DNA of 34,461 nucleotides from an uncultured Bacillota bacterium. Lineage in GTDB: Bacteria > Bacillota_I > Bacilli_A > RF39 > UBA660. Both the position numbers and the translations under genes were made by a program. Within the stretch, counting starts at the first letter, position 1, and the number at the start of each line of letters is the position of its first letter. Of this stretch, positions 7,805-15,423 are shown piece after piece. Under the pieces are notes generated by a model. The model ran no database searches. It saw only the letters and a list, made by a program, of their open reading frames with translations, and was not told the DNA's origin. The stretch spans positions 1 through 34,461 of the forward strand of contig CANATJ010000008.1 of the NCBI GenBank assembly GCA_947364595.1, read 5' to 3'.

Positions 7805-8269
7805 ATGGAAAACAAAAAAGTATTAACTAGAAAAAATTTTATTAAACTAATAGGCGCATTAGGTATATCTGCATTTATAGGAACCAATGTTGTTAAATGT
7901 ACAGACAATCGTGAAAGAATTGGTAAGTGGATTAAAACCGGAAATAAGGTAGTAAAACCTGAAGGTACTCATCTAGTTTGGGAAATTATTGATTTACAAG
8001 ACGCCAGCAATTGCAACATAGATGATTTAAAAGGATCTATAGAGGTTCCTTATGGATACTATGTATTAGATGTTCAAACAATTGAAGAAGGTAATTCACT
8101 TGTAAAACGCACCAAAAGAGTAAAATACGATATGTTAAACTATATTGACGTTGAAGTAGATGAATATATAAATGAGCAAACTCAAGAATACGGTTATCCA
8201 AAACCTGGAACAGCATTAATTACAGAATTTAAACAAGAATCTCAAAAAGTTAAATATAAAAGAATTTAA
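7805..8269 (+). CDS. Unknown exported or membrane-anchored protein
   Basis: 154 residues, not recognised. The N-terminus has TRKNFIKLIGALGISAF, a basic stretch then a hydrophobic segment to about residue 30. This looks like a signal peptide or anchor. It resembles a Tat signal but has Arg-Lys instead of Arg-Arg. The body contains WEIIDLQD and a YGYYVLDVQTIEEG block and is mixed beta/charged. It is the first gene behind a near-consensus promoter, and a second small gene follows after 14 nt, so the pair form an operon ending at the terminator at 8540-8570. Confidence 0.8.
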   Translation: MENKKVLTRKNFIKLIGALGISAFIGTNVVKCTDNRERIGKWIKTGNKVVKPEGTHLVWEIIDLQDASNCNIDDLKGSIEVPYGYYVLDVQTIEEGNSLVKRTKRVKYDMLNYIDVEVDEYINEQTQEYGYPKPGTALITEFKQESQKVKYKRI

Positions 8270-8283
8270 AGGAAAGTGATTTT

Positions 8284-8553
8284 ATGAATGAAAATTGGCA
8301 GTATACAGGAAATACTAAAACAATTCCTATAGGAACTTCAGTATATGAATTTTTCCCTGGTAATAGACCAATCAAAGAAATATATGCCTCAGCCCCTAAA
8401 AATTATAGTATTCAAGTAAAAAATGATCCTAATACATCTGAAACAAAATGGTACTATTTTAATAATCAAGAAATTATTTTATACGAAATAGCAAATGAAA
8501 ATGGACAAACAAAATATATAGATAAAAAACCTACTAAACGCAAGGCAAAATAA
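8284..8553 (+). CDS. Unknown small protein downstream of the 7805 gene
   Basis: 89 residues, not recognised. No signal peptide. Trp/Tyr-rich beta-type sequence (NWQYTGN, SVYEFFPGNRP, KWYYFNNQE) with a very basic tail (KKPTKRKAK). RBS AAAGGAAAG lies eight bases before the ATG. It shares a promoter and terminator with the preceding gene, so a joint function is likely but unknown. Confidence 0.75.
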   Translation: MNENWQYTGNTKTIPIGTSVYEFFPGNRPIKEIYASAPKNYSIQVKNDPNTSETKWYYFNNQEIILYEIANENGQTKYIDKKPTKRKAK

Positions 8554-8570
8554 CCTTGCTTTTTATTTTT
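8540..8570 (+). terminator. Terminator of the 7805-8553 operon
   Basis: GCAAGG (8540-8545) pairs with CCTTGC (8554-8559), followed by TTTTTATTTTT. The stem overlaps the last codons of the upstream gene. Confidence 0.8.
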
Positions 8571-8600
8571 AGATAAAATATAATAAAAATGGTGAAAAAA

Positions 8601-9185
8601 ATGAAAACAATTAAACAAACAATATCAGAAGAAATTATCATTAATAAATCAAAATTTATCGGAATACTAATTCCTATATCTAAAAAAGAAGATGTTTTAA
8701 TGAATATAGATAAAATTAAAAAACAATATCCAAACGCTACTCACTATTGCCTTGCCTATATAGTAGACAATATAGAAAAATGTGATGATAATGGTGAACC
8801 ATCTGGTACAGCTGGTATTGTAATTTTAAATGCCCTAAAAGCAAATAAATTAACCAACATTTTATGCATAATTGTAAGATATTTTGGAGGTATTAAATTA
8901 GGCGCTGGCGGACTTATTAGAGCTTATAACAGTATAACCTGCAAAACTATAAACAACGCAGAAATAAAAGATATAGTAAATGGTTATGAAATAACTATCG
9001 AATTTGATTATGATAACGTTAAAAATATTGATTATATTCTTAAAAATAAAATAATTGAAAAACAATTTAATGAAAAAATAATATATACCTTTAAATTAGA
9101 AACTACTGAATATCAAGAAATAAAAGAAAATTTATTAAAATTTAGTACAATCTTAAAACAAGAAAAAATAAAATTTACAAATTAA
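8601..9185 (+). CDS. YigZ/IMPACT (UPF0029) family protein
   Basis: 194 residues. The N-terminal IMPACT domain is clear: INKSKFIGILIPI, NATHYCLAYIV, DDNGEPSGTAGIVIL, the CIIVRYFGGIKLGAGGLIRAY block, then the smaller C-terminal DUF1949-like domain. YigZ-type proteins are conserved and linked to nucleotide or translation-related roles, but the activity is unproven. The ATG at 8601 is preferred because GGTGA lies seven bases upstream. The ATG at 8589 has no Shine-Dalgarno site. Confidence 0.92.
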   Translation: MKTIKQTISEEIIINKSKFIGILIPISKKEDVLMNIDKIKKQYPNATHYCLAYIVDNIEKCDDNGEPSGTAGIVILNALKANKLTNILCIIVRYFGGIKLGAGGLIRAYNSITCKTINNAEIKDIVNGYEITIEFDYDNVKNIDYILKNKIIEKQFNEKIIYTFKLETTEYQEIKENLLKFSTILKQEKIKFTN

Positions 9186-9208
9186 AAGATCAGTTTACTG
9201 ATCTTTTT
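9184..9208. terminator. Bidirectional terminator between converging genes
   Basis: AAAAGATCAG-TTTA-CTGATCTTTTT: a 10 bp stem with an A-run on the left and a T-run on the right. It serves the YigZ gene on plus and the M16 gene on minus, whose last codons lie in it. Confidence 0.85.
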
Positions 9209-10460
9209 CTAATATAACTATAGCTCTATTATCAAAATTTAAATCCTTAACAGTTTCTTTAAATTGTTCAAAACTTAAATTTTGTATTTGACTATAAACA
9301 TCATAATTAATGTTTCCATAAACAGATATTTGATTAGCTAAAAAATTACAAACGCTTTTCACATTTTCCATAGAAAGTAAGACAGAATTAAGTAAAGTTT
9401 TTTTAATTAAATTAAATATCTTTTCATCATAATCTTGATCTTTTAATTTATTATCAATTAAATTAATAACCTTTTCTGTATCATCTTTAACCGTCACATT
9501 AAAACTAAAAATATCAAAATCTGAAAGTTCATTAACATTATAATAATTTATCATAGACAAAATATTTTCATCTTTTAAAACAATATCACTTAATCCTGAT
9601 AGCCCACCAAATTTCATATTAAGTAAAAATCCATAATATAACTCATCTAAATAATTTTTACGTGGCTTTGAAATCTTATAATTAATAAACATTTCCTTAG
9701 CATTTACATCTTTATATATTACTTCTTTTTCACAAACAACACTTTTTGGTTCACTTTTTTCTTTGACTTCTGGTTTATCTCTTTTTTCAAAAGTTAAATC
9801 TTTATAAAAATCTTTAATAAACTTAATCGTCTTATCTATATCCATTCCACCACATATAGTTAAAACCATATTACTAGGATGATAGAAAGTATTATAACAA
9901 TTATATAAATCTTCTTTAGTAATTGAATTAATATCATCTAAACTACCTAAAACAGTATTTTTAACATCTAAATTATGAAAAGTATTCTCAAGAGCTTTAT
10001 CATAAGTAATCCATAACGGATCATCCAAATCACGTTTTTTCTCTTGTGAAATAATGCCTTTTTCCTTTAAAACATTTTCATCAGTAAAATAAGGTTCATG
10101 AACGCTTTTAAGTAAAGTCTTTAAATTATCGTAAAAATAATCACTACCTGTAAAGTGATAAGCCGTCACAAATTCAGTAGTAAAAGCATTAGCTGATGCG
10201 CCATTACGTTCGTATATTGTCATAGGGTCAATACCATCCTCTTTTTCAAACATTTTATGTTCAAGAAAGTGAGCTAGTCCACCAGGAACTTTAATAAATT
10301 CATCATTCATTTTAAATTCCAAAATACTTCCACCAAATAGTACTGTCATCCTAGCATGAATTTCATTACGGTCAAGAGGAACTAAATAAATACGTAATCC
10401 ATTATCCAAAATTTCTTCATACACATCTACACCTATTTTATTAAAAGTATTTTTTTTCAT
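9195..10460 (-). CDS. M16 zinc metalloprotease, catalytic member (YmfH-like)
   Basis: 421 residues. The inverted zinc motif HxxEH is at residues 64-68 (AHFLEH), and the third ligand Glu is near 144 (ALENTFHN), about 76 residues on, as in active M16 enzymes. The protein is one N-terminal peptidase domain plus a C-terminal homologous domain (YKDVNAKEMFINYKI, SLLNSVLL region). It starts one base after the stop of the upstream M16 gene, with AAAGGAGAG as RBS. The YmfF/YmfH pairing seen in Bacilli fits: a catalytic and a non-catalytic subunit form a heterodimer that degrades peptides. The natural substrate is not known. Confidence 0.93.
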   Translation of the reverse strand: MKKNTFNKIGVDVYEEILDNGLRIYLVPLDRNEIHARMTVLFGGSILEFKMNDEFIKVPGGLAHFLEHKMFEKEDGIDPMTIYERNGASANAFTTEFVTAYHFTGSDYFYDNLKTLLKSVHEPYFTDENVLKEKGIISQEKKRDLDDPLWITYDKALENTFHNLDVKNTVLGSLDDINSITKEDLYNCYNTFYHPSNMVLTICGGMDIDKTIKFIKDFYKDLTFEKRDKPEVKEKSEPKSVVCEKEVIYKDVNAKEMFINYKISKPRKNYLDELYYGFLLNMKFGGLSGLSDIVLKDENILSMINYYNVNELSDFDIFSFNVTVKDDTEKVINLIDNKLKDQDYDEKIFNLIKKTLLNSVLLSMENVKSVCNFLANQISVYGNINYDVYSQIQNLSFEQFKETVKDLNFDNRAIVILEKDQ

Positions 10461-10461
10461 A

Positions 10462-11724
10462 TCATTTCTCTCCTTTTAATAAGAAAATTGTATCTACGTG
10501 CACTTTTTTGGCAAACGCCATTACATCTTCCCTAGTAACCTTTTCCATATTTTTAATCTTCTCATCTATACTATCTGTATTTAGAAATATTTGTGACATA
10601 TAACTATTAGTAACTAAAGCAGGATTATCAAGAGTACTTTTTAAAGAATTATAATAAATATTTTTAACACCTTCAAAAAGGTCTAAAGGAAAATCACCGT
10701 TTTCTATATTTTTCATTTCCTTTAAAGTATAATCAAGTGTTTTTTCAAAGTTTTCACCATCAATACCAGCATATATTTCCATAACTCCTAATAAAGTATT
10801 TCTGGCAGCATATATTGAATAACAAAGTGAGTTTTTTTCCCTTACAGTTTGATTAAGTAAAGAATTCATTCCTCCACCTAATATCCATGAATAAATAACA
10901 AACACATACCATCTTTCAAAATCACTCATATCTAATACTTTACATCCAATTAAAAGTTTACTTTGTTCAAATGGTGCTGGACTAATAATTATATTGGGTT
11001 TTTCATTAAATTGTTTTTGCTCAATAATATGATTACAAACAGTATCATTCTTATTTTTAAAATGAACATTCCTTTTTATAATATCTTTAATCTCATCTAC
11101 ATCCACATCACCAGTAACAAATATATCTAATTTACCATTTTTGATAATCTTCTTATAAAAACTGTATAATTGTTTTTCATCTAAAGATTCAAGCATTTTA
11201 ATGTTTTCCTCTATTGATGGATAATCAAAATCTCTAACTTTCATTTTTTCGTATAACTTAGCCTTAGCATAAGCATCTGGATTATCCTTAAGAGATTTAT
11301 AATTATCTATTCGTTTATTCCTATTAATAACAAAAATATCATGATCAAATCCTTCATCTACCACTTTAGGTTCAAAAAGAACATTTAATAAAAATTGAAT
11401 GTTCTTTTCGTTCATACCTTTTTCAGTATATTTTTCATTGGCAAATGATGCATTTAAATACAAAATATTTTTATTTCCACTAACCTTACAACCAGTAGAA
11501 TATGCTGGATCATATATATCTGCACACGCCATATTTAATTCATGAATCGTTTCATATTTACTACTAGTAGTTCCAAGAAGTTTACCAAGTAAAAATCTAT
11601 ACTTTACATTTTCTCTTTCATCATCTATAACAAGATTAACACTAAGATCAATAGTTTTAAACTTCTTTGTCTTTATAATATGCAAATTATATGTTCCCAT
11701 ATCAAAGTCAAAATGTTCCATCAT
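10462..11724 (-). CDS. M16 family protein lacking the zinc motif (YmfF-like partner)
   Basis: 420 residues. It has the M16 fold signatures (NLVIDDERENVKYRFLLGKLLG; C-terminal ILGGGMNSLLNQTVREKNSLCYSIYA, the typical substrate-side R..Y motif) but no HxxEH at the expected N-terminal position. It is therefore predicted to be catalytically dead but able to contribute the Arg/Tyr substrate-binding residues to its partner. It is immediately upstream of the catalytic subunit (1 nt gap) and about 36 nt downstream of deoD. RBS GAGGTGAG. Confidence 0.92.
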   Translation of the reverse strand: MMEHFDFDMGTYNLHIIKTKKFKTIDLSVNLVIDDERENVKYRFLLGKLLGTTSSKYETIHELNMACADIYDPAYSTGCKVSGNKNILYLNASFANEKYTEKGMNEKNIQFLLNVLFEPKVVDEGFDHDIFVINRNKRIDNYKSLKDNPDAYAKAKLYEKMKVRDFDYPSIEENIKMLESLDEKQLYSFYKKIIKNGKLDIFVTGDVDVDEIKDIIKRNVHFKNKNDTVCNHIIEQKQFNEKPNIIISPAPFEQSKLLIGCKVLDMSDFERWYVFVIYSWILGGGMNSLLNQTVREKNSLCYSIYAARNTLLGVMEIYAGIDGENFEKTLDYTLKEMKNIENGDFPLDLFEGVKNIYYNSLKSTLDNPALVTNSYMSQIFLNTDSIDEKIKNMEKVTREDVMAFAKKVHVDTIFLLKGEK

Positions 11725-11760
11725 CTCACCTCTTTTATATTATGTTCATAAGATGCTTTT

Positions 11761-12474
11761 TTATAATATAGAGTCTAAAGCAAGAGTAATCATTCTATCA
11801 AGTCCAGTTTCTCTTTCCTCAGCAGTAGCAACTCTGTCAATATATTTTGAGTCTACTACACTCATCAAACAAGCAGCTTTTTTATTTAATACTTTAGCTA
11901 CATAGAACAAAGCAAAAGCTTCCATTTCTGCAGATATTGGCTTAATACCTTCTGGAATTCTATTAAAAAATTCATTAACATCAGTCATATATAAATCAAA
12001 GCAATCTAAACAAGCCGTTGTTCCTTCATAAATCTTAACATTATTTTTTGTCGCAGTTTGTCTAATTTTGTCGTTAAGTTCCTTATCAGCTTCTATTAAA
12101 TGACAATCTTCATTGTTTAAAGTAAGTGCAAAATTACCCTCACAATAAGCTTCATCAGATAAAATAATATCAAATAAATCCATTTCTTCTAAATATCCAC
12201 CGCATGAACCAACACGAATAATTTGTTCAACCCCATATACATCATATAGTTCATAGCAATAAATTCCTATACTTGGCATTCCCATACCAGAAGCCATAAC
12301 AGTAACTTCCTTACCTTTATAAAATCCAGTGTAAGCATAAATATTTCTTACACTATTTACTAATTTGTAATCATCTAAAAACTTTTCAGCAATATATTTT
12401 GCTCTAAGTGGATCACCTGGCATGATTACAGTCTTGGCAATCTCTCCTTTTTTGGCACTATTATGTGGTGTCAT
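11761..12474 (-). CDS. deoD: Purine-nucleoside phosphorylase, DeoD type
   Basis: 237 residues, full length for the hexameric DeoD family. It cleaves purine (deoxy)nucleosides with phosphate, giving base plus (deoxy)ribose-1-phosphate for salvage. Family motifs: TPHNSAKKGEIA, MPGDPLRAKYIAE, RVGSCGGY (phosphate binding), ISAEMEAFALF (substrate binding), and a Ser-Asp pair near the catalytic loop (VVDSKYI). RBS AGGAGGATGATAAT, and TATAAT lies near 12500. The two M16 genes follow closely on the same strand and may be co-transcribed. Confidence 0.96.
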   Translation of the reverse strand: MTPHNSAKKGEIAKTVIMPGDPLRAKYIAEKFLDDYKLVNSVRNIYAYTGFYKGKEVTVMASGMGMPSIGIYCYELYDVYGVEQIIRVGSCGGYLEEMDLFDIILSDEAYCEGNFALTLNNEDCHLIEADKELNDKIRQTATKNNVKIYEGTTACLDCFDLYMTDVNEFFNRIPEGIKPISAEMEAFALFYVAKVLNKKAACLMSVVDSKYIDRVATAEERETGLDRMITLALDSIL

Positions 12475-12514
12475 ATTATCATCCTCCTACTTTCATTATA
12501 TCATATCATAATAA

Positions 12515-12539
12515 AAAATAGTAAATAATTTATATAAAA
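12515..12539 (+). repeat. 25-bp direct repeat, left copy
   Basis: AAAATAGTAAATAATTTATA plus five more bases, repeated exactly at 12874-12898. It marks the left edge of the toxin-antitoxin cassette and of its decayed second copy. Confidence 0.85.
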
Positions 12540-12543
12540 AGCA

Positions 12544-12572
12544 TTGCAATGCAAACTAACGTTTGTTATAAT
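12544..12572 (+). promoter_or_regulatory. Promoter of the locus-2 toxin-like mRNA
   Basis: -35 TTGCAA (12544-12549), 17 bp spacer, consensus -10 TATAAT (12567-12572). Transcription should start near 12579, where GGATACATTTGAA begins. That segment is the exact reverse complement of 12791-12803 in the terminator. Confidence 0.85.
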
Positions 12573-12641
12573 GAGCTTGGATACATTTGAAACATATCAG
12601 ATGCTTTCCCTTTCTTTTTTTAAGAAAGGTGGTGGTTAATT

Positions 12642-12719
12642 ATGAGTAAAAGAGAAATTTCTTTTTTTATTATAATTCTACTATTATTCTTCATAGTAAT
12701 CACCTTACTATTTAGATAA
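12642..12719 (+). CDS. 25-residue hydrophobic peptide, candidate type I toxin (locus 2)
   Basis: Short ORF: charged start MSKREIS, then about 18 Ile/Leu/Phe/Val residues, ending TLLFR. It would be a single membrane-spanning peptide. RBS AAAGGTGG lies ten bases upstream, and the mRNA has a near-consensus promoter 70 bp before the ATG. The mRNA 5' segment 12579-12591 is perfectly complementary (13 bp) to 12791-12803, the 3' arm of its terminator (12770-12815). Such 5'-3' pairing keeps several type I toxin mRNAs translationally silent. A convergent RNA (12717-12831, minus) is antisense to the 3' UTR. A peptide of the same length and start pattern is at 32302-32376. Toxicity is inferred from architecture, not shown. 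Confidence 0.75.
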   Translation: MSKREISFFIIILLLFFIVITLLFR

Positions 12720-12757
12720 TAAAAACATCTGATTTCAACATTAGTTGATTTCAGATG
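12716..12757. repeat. 42-bp direct repeat containing a perfect stem-loop, copy 1
   Basis: Identical to 12914-12955. It contains the hairpin CATCTGA...CAAC-ATTA-GTTG...TCAGATG (12726-12757) that terminates the antisense RNA of locus 2. Confidence 0.95.
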
Positions 12758-12831
12758 ACATCCAATAAGGGATAACATTTGATTCACCAATTCAAATGTA
12801 TCCTTTTTATTTTATGAAGTTTCCTTCATCT
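12717..12831 (-). ncRNA. Candidate antisense antitoxin RNA of locus 2 (small RNA copy 2)
   Basis: About 115 nt on the minus strand: 5' hairpin GAAG-GAAA-CTTC (12816-12827), a CATAAAATAAAAAGGA linker, a long hairpin (about 12770-12803), CCCTTATTGGATG, then a terminator stem (12726-12757) with a T-run (12721-12725). It covers the whole 3' UTR of the toxin-like mRNA (stop at 12719) and is perfectly complementary to it over about 95 nt. Layout and linker match 1522-1636 and 32201-32296. Antitoxin function is inferred. Confidence 0.72.
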
Positions 12832-12837
12832 ATATAC

Positions 12838-12866
12838 ATTTTAACATAAATAAAATTATAAATCAA
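12838..12866 (-). promoter_or_regulatory. Promoter of antisense RNA copy 2
   Basis: -35 TTGATT (12861-12866), 17 bp spacer, -10 TAAAAT (12838-12843), with the start near 12831. Confidence 0.7.
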
Positions 12867-12873
12867 TCCTATT

Positions 12874-12990
12874 AAAATAGTAAATAATTTATATAAAATA
12901 TTTACCCATACCTATAATAAAAACATCTGATTTCAACATTAGTTGATTTCAGATGTAATTTTTCAATTTATATAAATTCTAACATAAACA
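12874..12990. pseudogene. Decayed tandem copy of the locus-2 cassette (toxin ORF and promoter lost)
   Basis: The 25-bp left repeat (12874-12898) and the 42-bp hairpin repeat (12914-12955) recur in the same order as at 12515 and 12716. The distance between them is 198 bases shorter than... specifically, the start-to-start spacing is 40 bp instead of 201 bp, so about 161 bp holding the promoter and peptide ORF is gone. After the hairpin, TATATAAATTCTAACATAAA resembles the antisense promoter region (TATATACATTTTAACATAAA), but its -10 is degraded. The surviving hairpin plus T-run probably now terminates the lysozyme gene on minus. Confidence 0.7.
12914..12955. repeat. 42-bp direct repeat containing a perfect stem-loop, copy 2
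   Basis: Exact copy of 12716-12757. On the minus strand the hairpin is followed by TTTTTATTAT, so it can act as the terminator of the GH25 gene ending at 12996. Confidence 0.95.
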
Positions 12991-12995
12991 AAGCT

Positions 12996-13979
12996 CTATA
13001 TTTTTCTTAACTTTCCTTCTTTTAATAATTTAAGTAATTTTGAATTTTCAAAAGCACTACCTTTATAATTACTAATACCATTTTTAGATGCAATGCGTTT
13101 TCTATTTTCAAAAGATGAATCTACACCAATTGATTTTAACCCATCAACAAAAGATAATCCTTTATAAGATGAATAATAATACTCATTAGAATCCTTTTTT
13201 TGTAAAGCCCTTAATAAGTTTTCATTTTGTTTGGCAGTTCCCTTATAAGTATCATTAAATCCTACTTCTTTATATAATCTTTTACGGCTATCAAATGAAC
13301 TATCAAAGTTAACACTCTTTAATCCATCAACAATTGATGTGCCTTTATAATCACTTAAATCAGGTAGATCTGTTTTTTCTCCATCCATATTTACAAAAAT
13401 ATTTCTATATAAATAATCTAAATCAACCTTACCTTTGATACCATTTACTTTTCCACTAGAAGTATATTGCCACATATCATATTTACCTCTATAAGTATTT
13501 TCATTATTATATTGAGCAACCCAACAAGTATATTTATCACCTAACTTTTGATAATCTAGATAAGTAGTAAACCAATACTTATTAGCATATATTCCTGCCC
13601 AGTATCCACCTTTTTCTATTTCATCACAAAAAGCTTCACACATTTTAGTTAAAGTATTTTTACCTAAATTTGTTTGACTTTTGTCCTCAATATCAAAATA
13701 TACTGGTAAATTAAGTTTTCGTTTATTAAGCCATTTTAAAACAACTGAAGCTTCTCTTTTAGCATCGCTTATACTTTTCGCATATGAATAAAGATAAACA
13801 CCTACAGGTATATTTTGATTTCTAAACCCTTCATAATTAGCTTCAAATTTTGGATCTTTTTGACTTTCATACATGCCATAACCAATTCTAACGATTGCAA
13901 AATCTATACCATCGTTTTTTACTTTTTTAAAATTAATATCTCCTTGAAATTTAGAAACATCGATTCCCTTATATCTCAT
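12996..13979 (-). CDS. GH25 lysozyme (muramidase) with two C-terminal repeats
   Basis: About 327 residues. GH25 domain at about 1-195: GIDVSKFQGDI (Asp7), FAIVRIGYG, IPVGVYLYSYA, catalytic DxE in LPVYFDIED (Asp96/Glu98), YWAGIYANKYW and MWQYTSSGKVNGIKGKVDLDY. It would cleave MurNAc-GlcNAc links. Two repeats of about 50 residues follow (about 210-258 and 271-319): YKG.S.VDGLKS..DSSF..RKR and NYKG.A.EN..LL..L. Such tails are common on endolysins and are presumably wall-binding. There is no signal peptide, as in phage-type lysozymes. RBS GAGGAGTG. It ends next to the decayed toxin-antitoxin copy. Confidence 0.94.
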   Translation of the reverse strand: MRYKGIDVSKFQGDINFKKVKNDGIDFAIVRIGYGMYESQKDPKFEANYEGFRNQNIPVGVYLYSYAKSISDAKREASVVLKWLNKRKLNLPVYFDIEDKSQTNLGKNTLTKMCEAFCDEIEKGGYWAGIYANKYWFTTYLDYQKLGDKYTCWVAQYNNENTYRGKYDMWQYTSSGKVNGIKGKVDLDYLYRNIFVNMDGEKTDLPDLSDYKGTSIVDGLKSVNFDSSFDSRKRLYKEVGFNDTYKGTAKQNENLLRALQKKDSNEYYYSSYKGLSFVDGLKSIGVDSSFENRKRIASKNGISNYKGSAFENSKLLKLLKEGKLRKI

Positions 13980-14036
13980 TTTTCACACTCCTCATATTCT
14001 TATATGAAAAAAATAAAATTTAGAAACCACGCTAGT

Positions 14037-14543
14037 CTAAAATTTTACAATTTTACCTGGAATGCCAACAACCGTTACATTACTAGGTACATCATTAAGG
14101 ACAACAGCATTAGCTCCGATCTTAACATTATCACCAATATTTATATTACCAAGTATCTTGGCTCCACAACCAATAAAAACATTATTACCAATATTAGGAT
14201 GCCTTTTACCCATTTCTTTTCCAGTACCACCTAAAGTTACACCATGATAAATTACAACATCATCACCAATAACCGCAGTTTGACCAATAATAACTCCAGT
14301 CCCATGATCAATAAATAACCTTTTACCAATTAAAGCTCCCGGATGTATTTCTATTCCTGTTTTTCTTTTAGATCTTTCCATAAAATATCTAGATAAAAAA
14401 TATCTTTTATGTATATAAAAAAACCTAGATATTTTATATAAAATAATAGCTCTAAAACCCACAGATAAAAATACTTCCCATATACTATTTAAAGATGGAT
14501 CATTTTTTCTTGCAACCTTGATTTGTTCTTTTATAAATTTCAT
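14037..14543 (-). CDS. cysE: Serine O-acetyltransferase
   Basis: 168 residues, the short EpsC/CysE form. It transfers acetyl from acetyl-CoA to L-serine to give O-acetylserine, the precursor of cysteine. A short helical N-terminus ([25 protein letters not shown]) leads into a left-handed beta-helix of hexapeptide repeats. Active-site and CoA-binding motifs are present: [43 protein letters not shown], and [12 protein letters not shown] at the C-terminus. RBS AGGTGATGTT. No cysK is adjacent, and the gene may be monocistronic. Confidence 0.94.
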   Translation of the reverse strand: MKFIKEQIKVARKNDPSLNSIWEVFLSVGFRAIILYKISRFFYIHKRYFLSRYFMERSKRKTGIEIHPGALIGKRLFIDHGTGVIIGQTAVIGDDVVIYHGVTLGGTGKEMGKRHPNIGNNVFIGCGAKILGNINIGDNVKIGANAVVLNDVPSNVTVVGIPGKIVKF

Positions 14544-14604
14544 AACATCACCTTATACAACTATTTATGAACAAAAAAAGAATCAAGTTAATGATTACAA
14601 CTAC

Positions 14605-14637
14605 AAAATTAAAACCTTTGATAAAAAATCAAAGGTT
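14605..14637 (-). terminator. Terminator of tRNA-Ser
   Basis: AACCTTTGAT pairs with ATCAAAGGTT (10 bp), followed by TTAATTTT on minus, 11 nt after the tRNA. Confidence 0.75.
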
Positions 14638-14647
14638 AATTTCTAAA

Positions 14648-14738
14648 TGGCGGAGTAGAAGGGATTTGAACCCTTGCGCCAGTTACCCGACCTACACCCT
14701 TAGCAGGGGCGCCTCTTCAGCCTCTTGAGTACTACTCC
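14648..14738 (-). tRNA. tRNA-Ser(GCT)
   Basis: 91 nt with a long variable arm. Acceptor GGAGTAG pairs with CTACTCC, the anticodon loop is CTGCTAA (GCT), the discriminator is G and CCA is encoded. Confidence 0.96.
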
Positions 14739-14756
14739 AAAAGTCTTACGAATACA

Positions 14757-14785
14757 ATTTTACATTAAATATAATATGTTGTCAA
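14757..14785 (-). promoter_or_regulatory. Promoter of tRNA-Ser
   Basis: -35 TTGACA (14780-14785), 17 bp spacer, -10 TAAAAT (14757-14762), 18 bp before the tRNA 5' end. Confidence 0.8.
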
Positions 14786-14819
14786 CCCATAATAAATCAT
14801 AAATTTATACATATTTTTT

Positions 14820-14847
14820 ATAAAAAATAGCAACCAGAGTAGTTGCC
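14820..14847 (-). terminator. Terminator of the prepilin-like gene
   Basis: GGCAAC-TACTCTG-GTTGC followed by TATTTTTTAT on the minus strand, about 70 nt after the stop. Confidence 0.7.
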
Positions 14848-14917
14848 ACTTAAAATATAAATTTTTTTGGTTAACTTTCTTTTTATAAACTCAAGATTCG
14901 TAGTATAAAATATTTTC

Positions 14918-15361
14918 TTAGTTTTCTTTTACACATACCATGTTATTTGGATCTACAGTCTTATCTGTTTCTGATTTTATCGTACTACAACTATAATTAC
15001 TAAATTTTAAATTTTCGGCTATTATAAACCCATCATTTTGAATAATAACAAATCCTGATTCTGGTAATTTTCCACTAATTCTTATCAAAGAACTACCTAC
15101 TCTTGGATTATTTCCAAATTCAATCTTATCACCTAAAACATATTTAGCTTCCGTCATTTGATCCTCAGTATAAGCAGTTCTTACCGCATTTATAACTGCC
15201 AACGCATTAATTTTTGGGGTATCTACACTTTCAACTTTTTTTGTCTTTCCAACTTCCAATTTAGCATTATCAACTACGTTTTGTGTTGCAAATATAGCTA
15301 TAACTACCACTATAATTAATATAATTAACATCTCTACTAAAGCAAATCCTTTTTTATTCAT
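14918..15361 (-). CDS. Orphan type IV prepilin-like protein
   Basis: 147 residues. It begins with a class III (prepilin) signal: MNKKG|FALVEMLIILIIVVVIA. Gly5 sits before the cleavage site and Glu is at +5 of the mature protein, followed by a hydrophobic helix. A prepilin peptidase would cleave and N-methylate it. The globular part has a GSSLIRISGKLPESGFVIIQNDG block and two Cys about 20 residues apart near the C-terminus (probable D-loop disulfide). RBS AAGGTG. No ATPase, assembly platform or peptidase gene is in the window. It could be a pseudopilin of a Com-type system or a dispersed pilus subunit. Confidence 0.85.
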   Translation of the reverse strand: MNKKGFALVEMLIILIIVVVIAIFATQNVVDNAKLEVGKTKKVESVDTPKINALAVINAVRTAYTEDQMTEAKYVLGDKIEFGNNPRVGSSLIRISGKLPESGFVIIQNDGFIIAENLKFSNYSCSTIKSETDKTVDPNNMVCVKEN

Positions 15362-15423
15362 CTATAACACCTTCTTAGTCTATAACATATTAATTATAAC
15401 TTTTATATTTAAAAATGACAAAC

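Noticed and set aside
7805-7900. Tat signal peptide on the 7805 protein
   Set aside because: The motif has Arg-Lys rather than Arg-Arg and no Tat genes are visible, so only a generic signal or anchor is claimed.
14062-14247. Plus-strand ORF opposite cysE
   Set aside because: Shadow of the hexapeptide repeat codons of cysE; no RBS.
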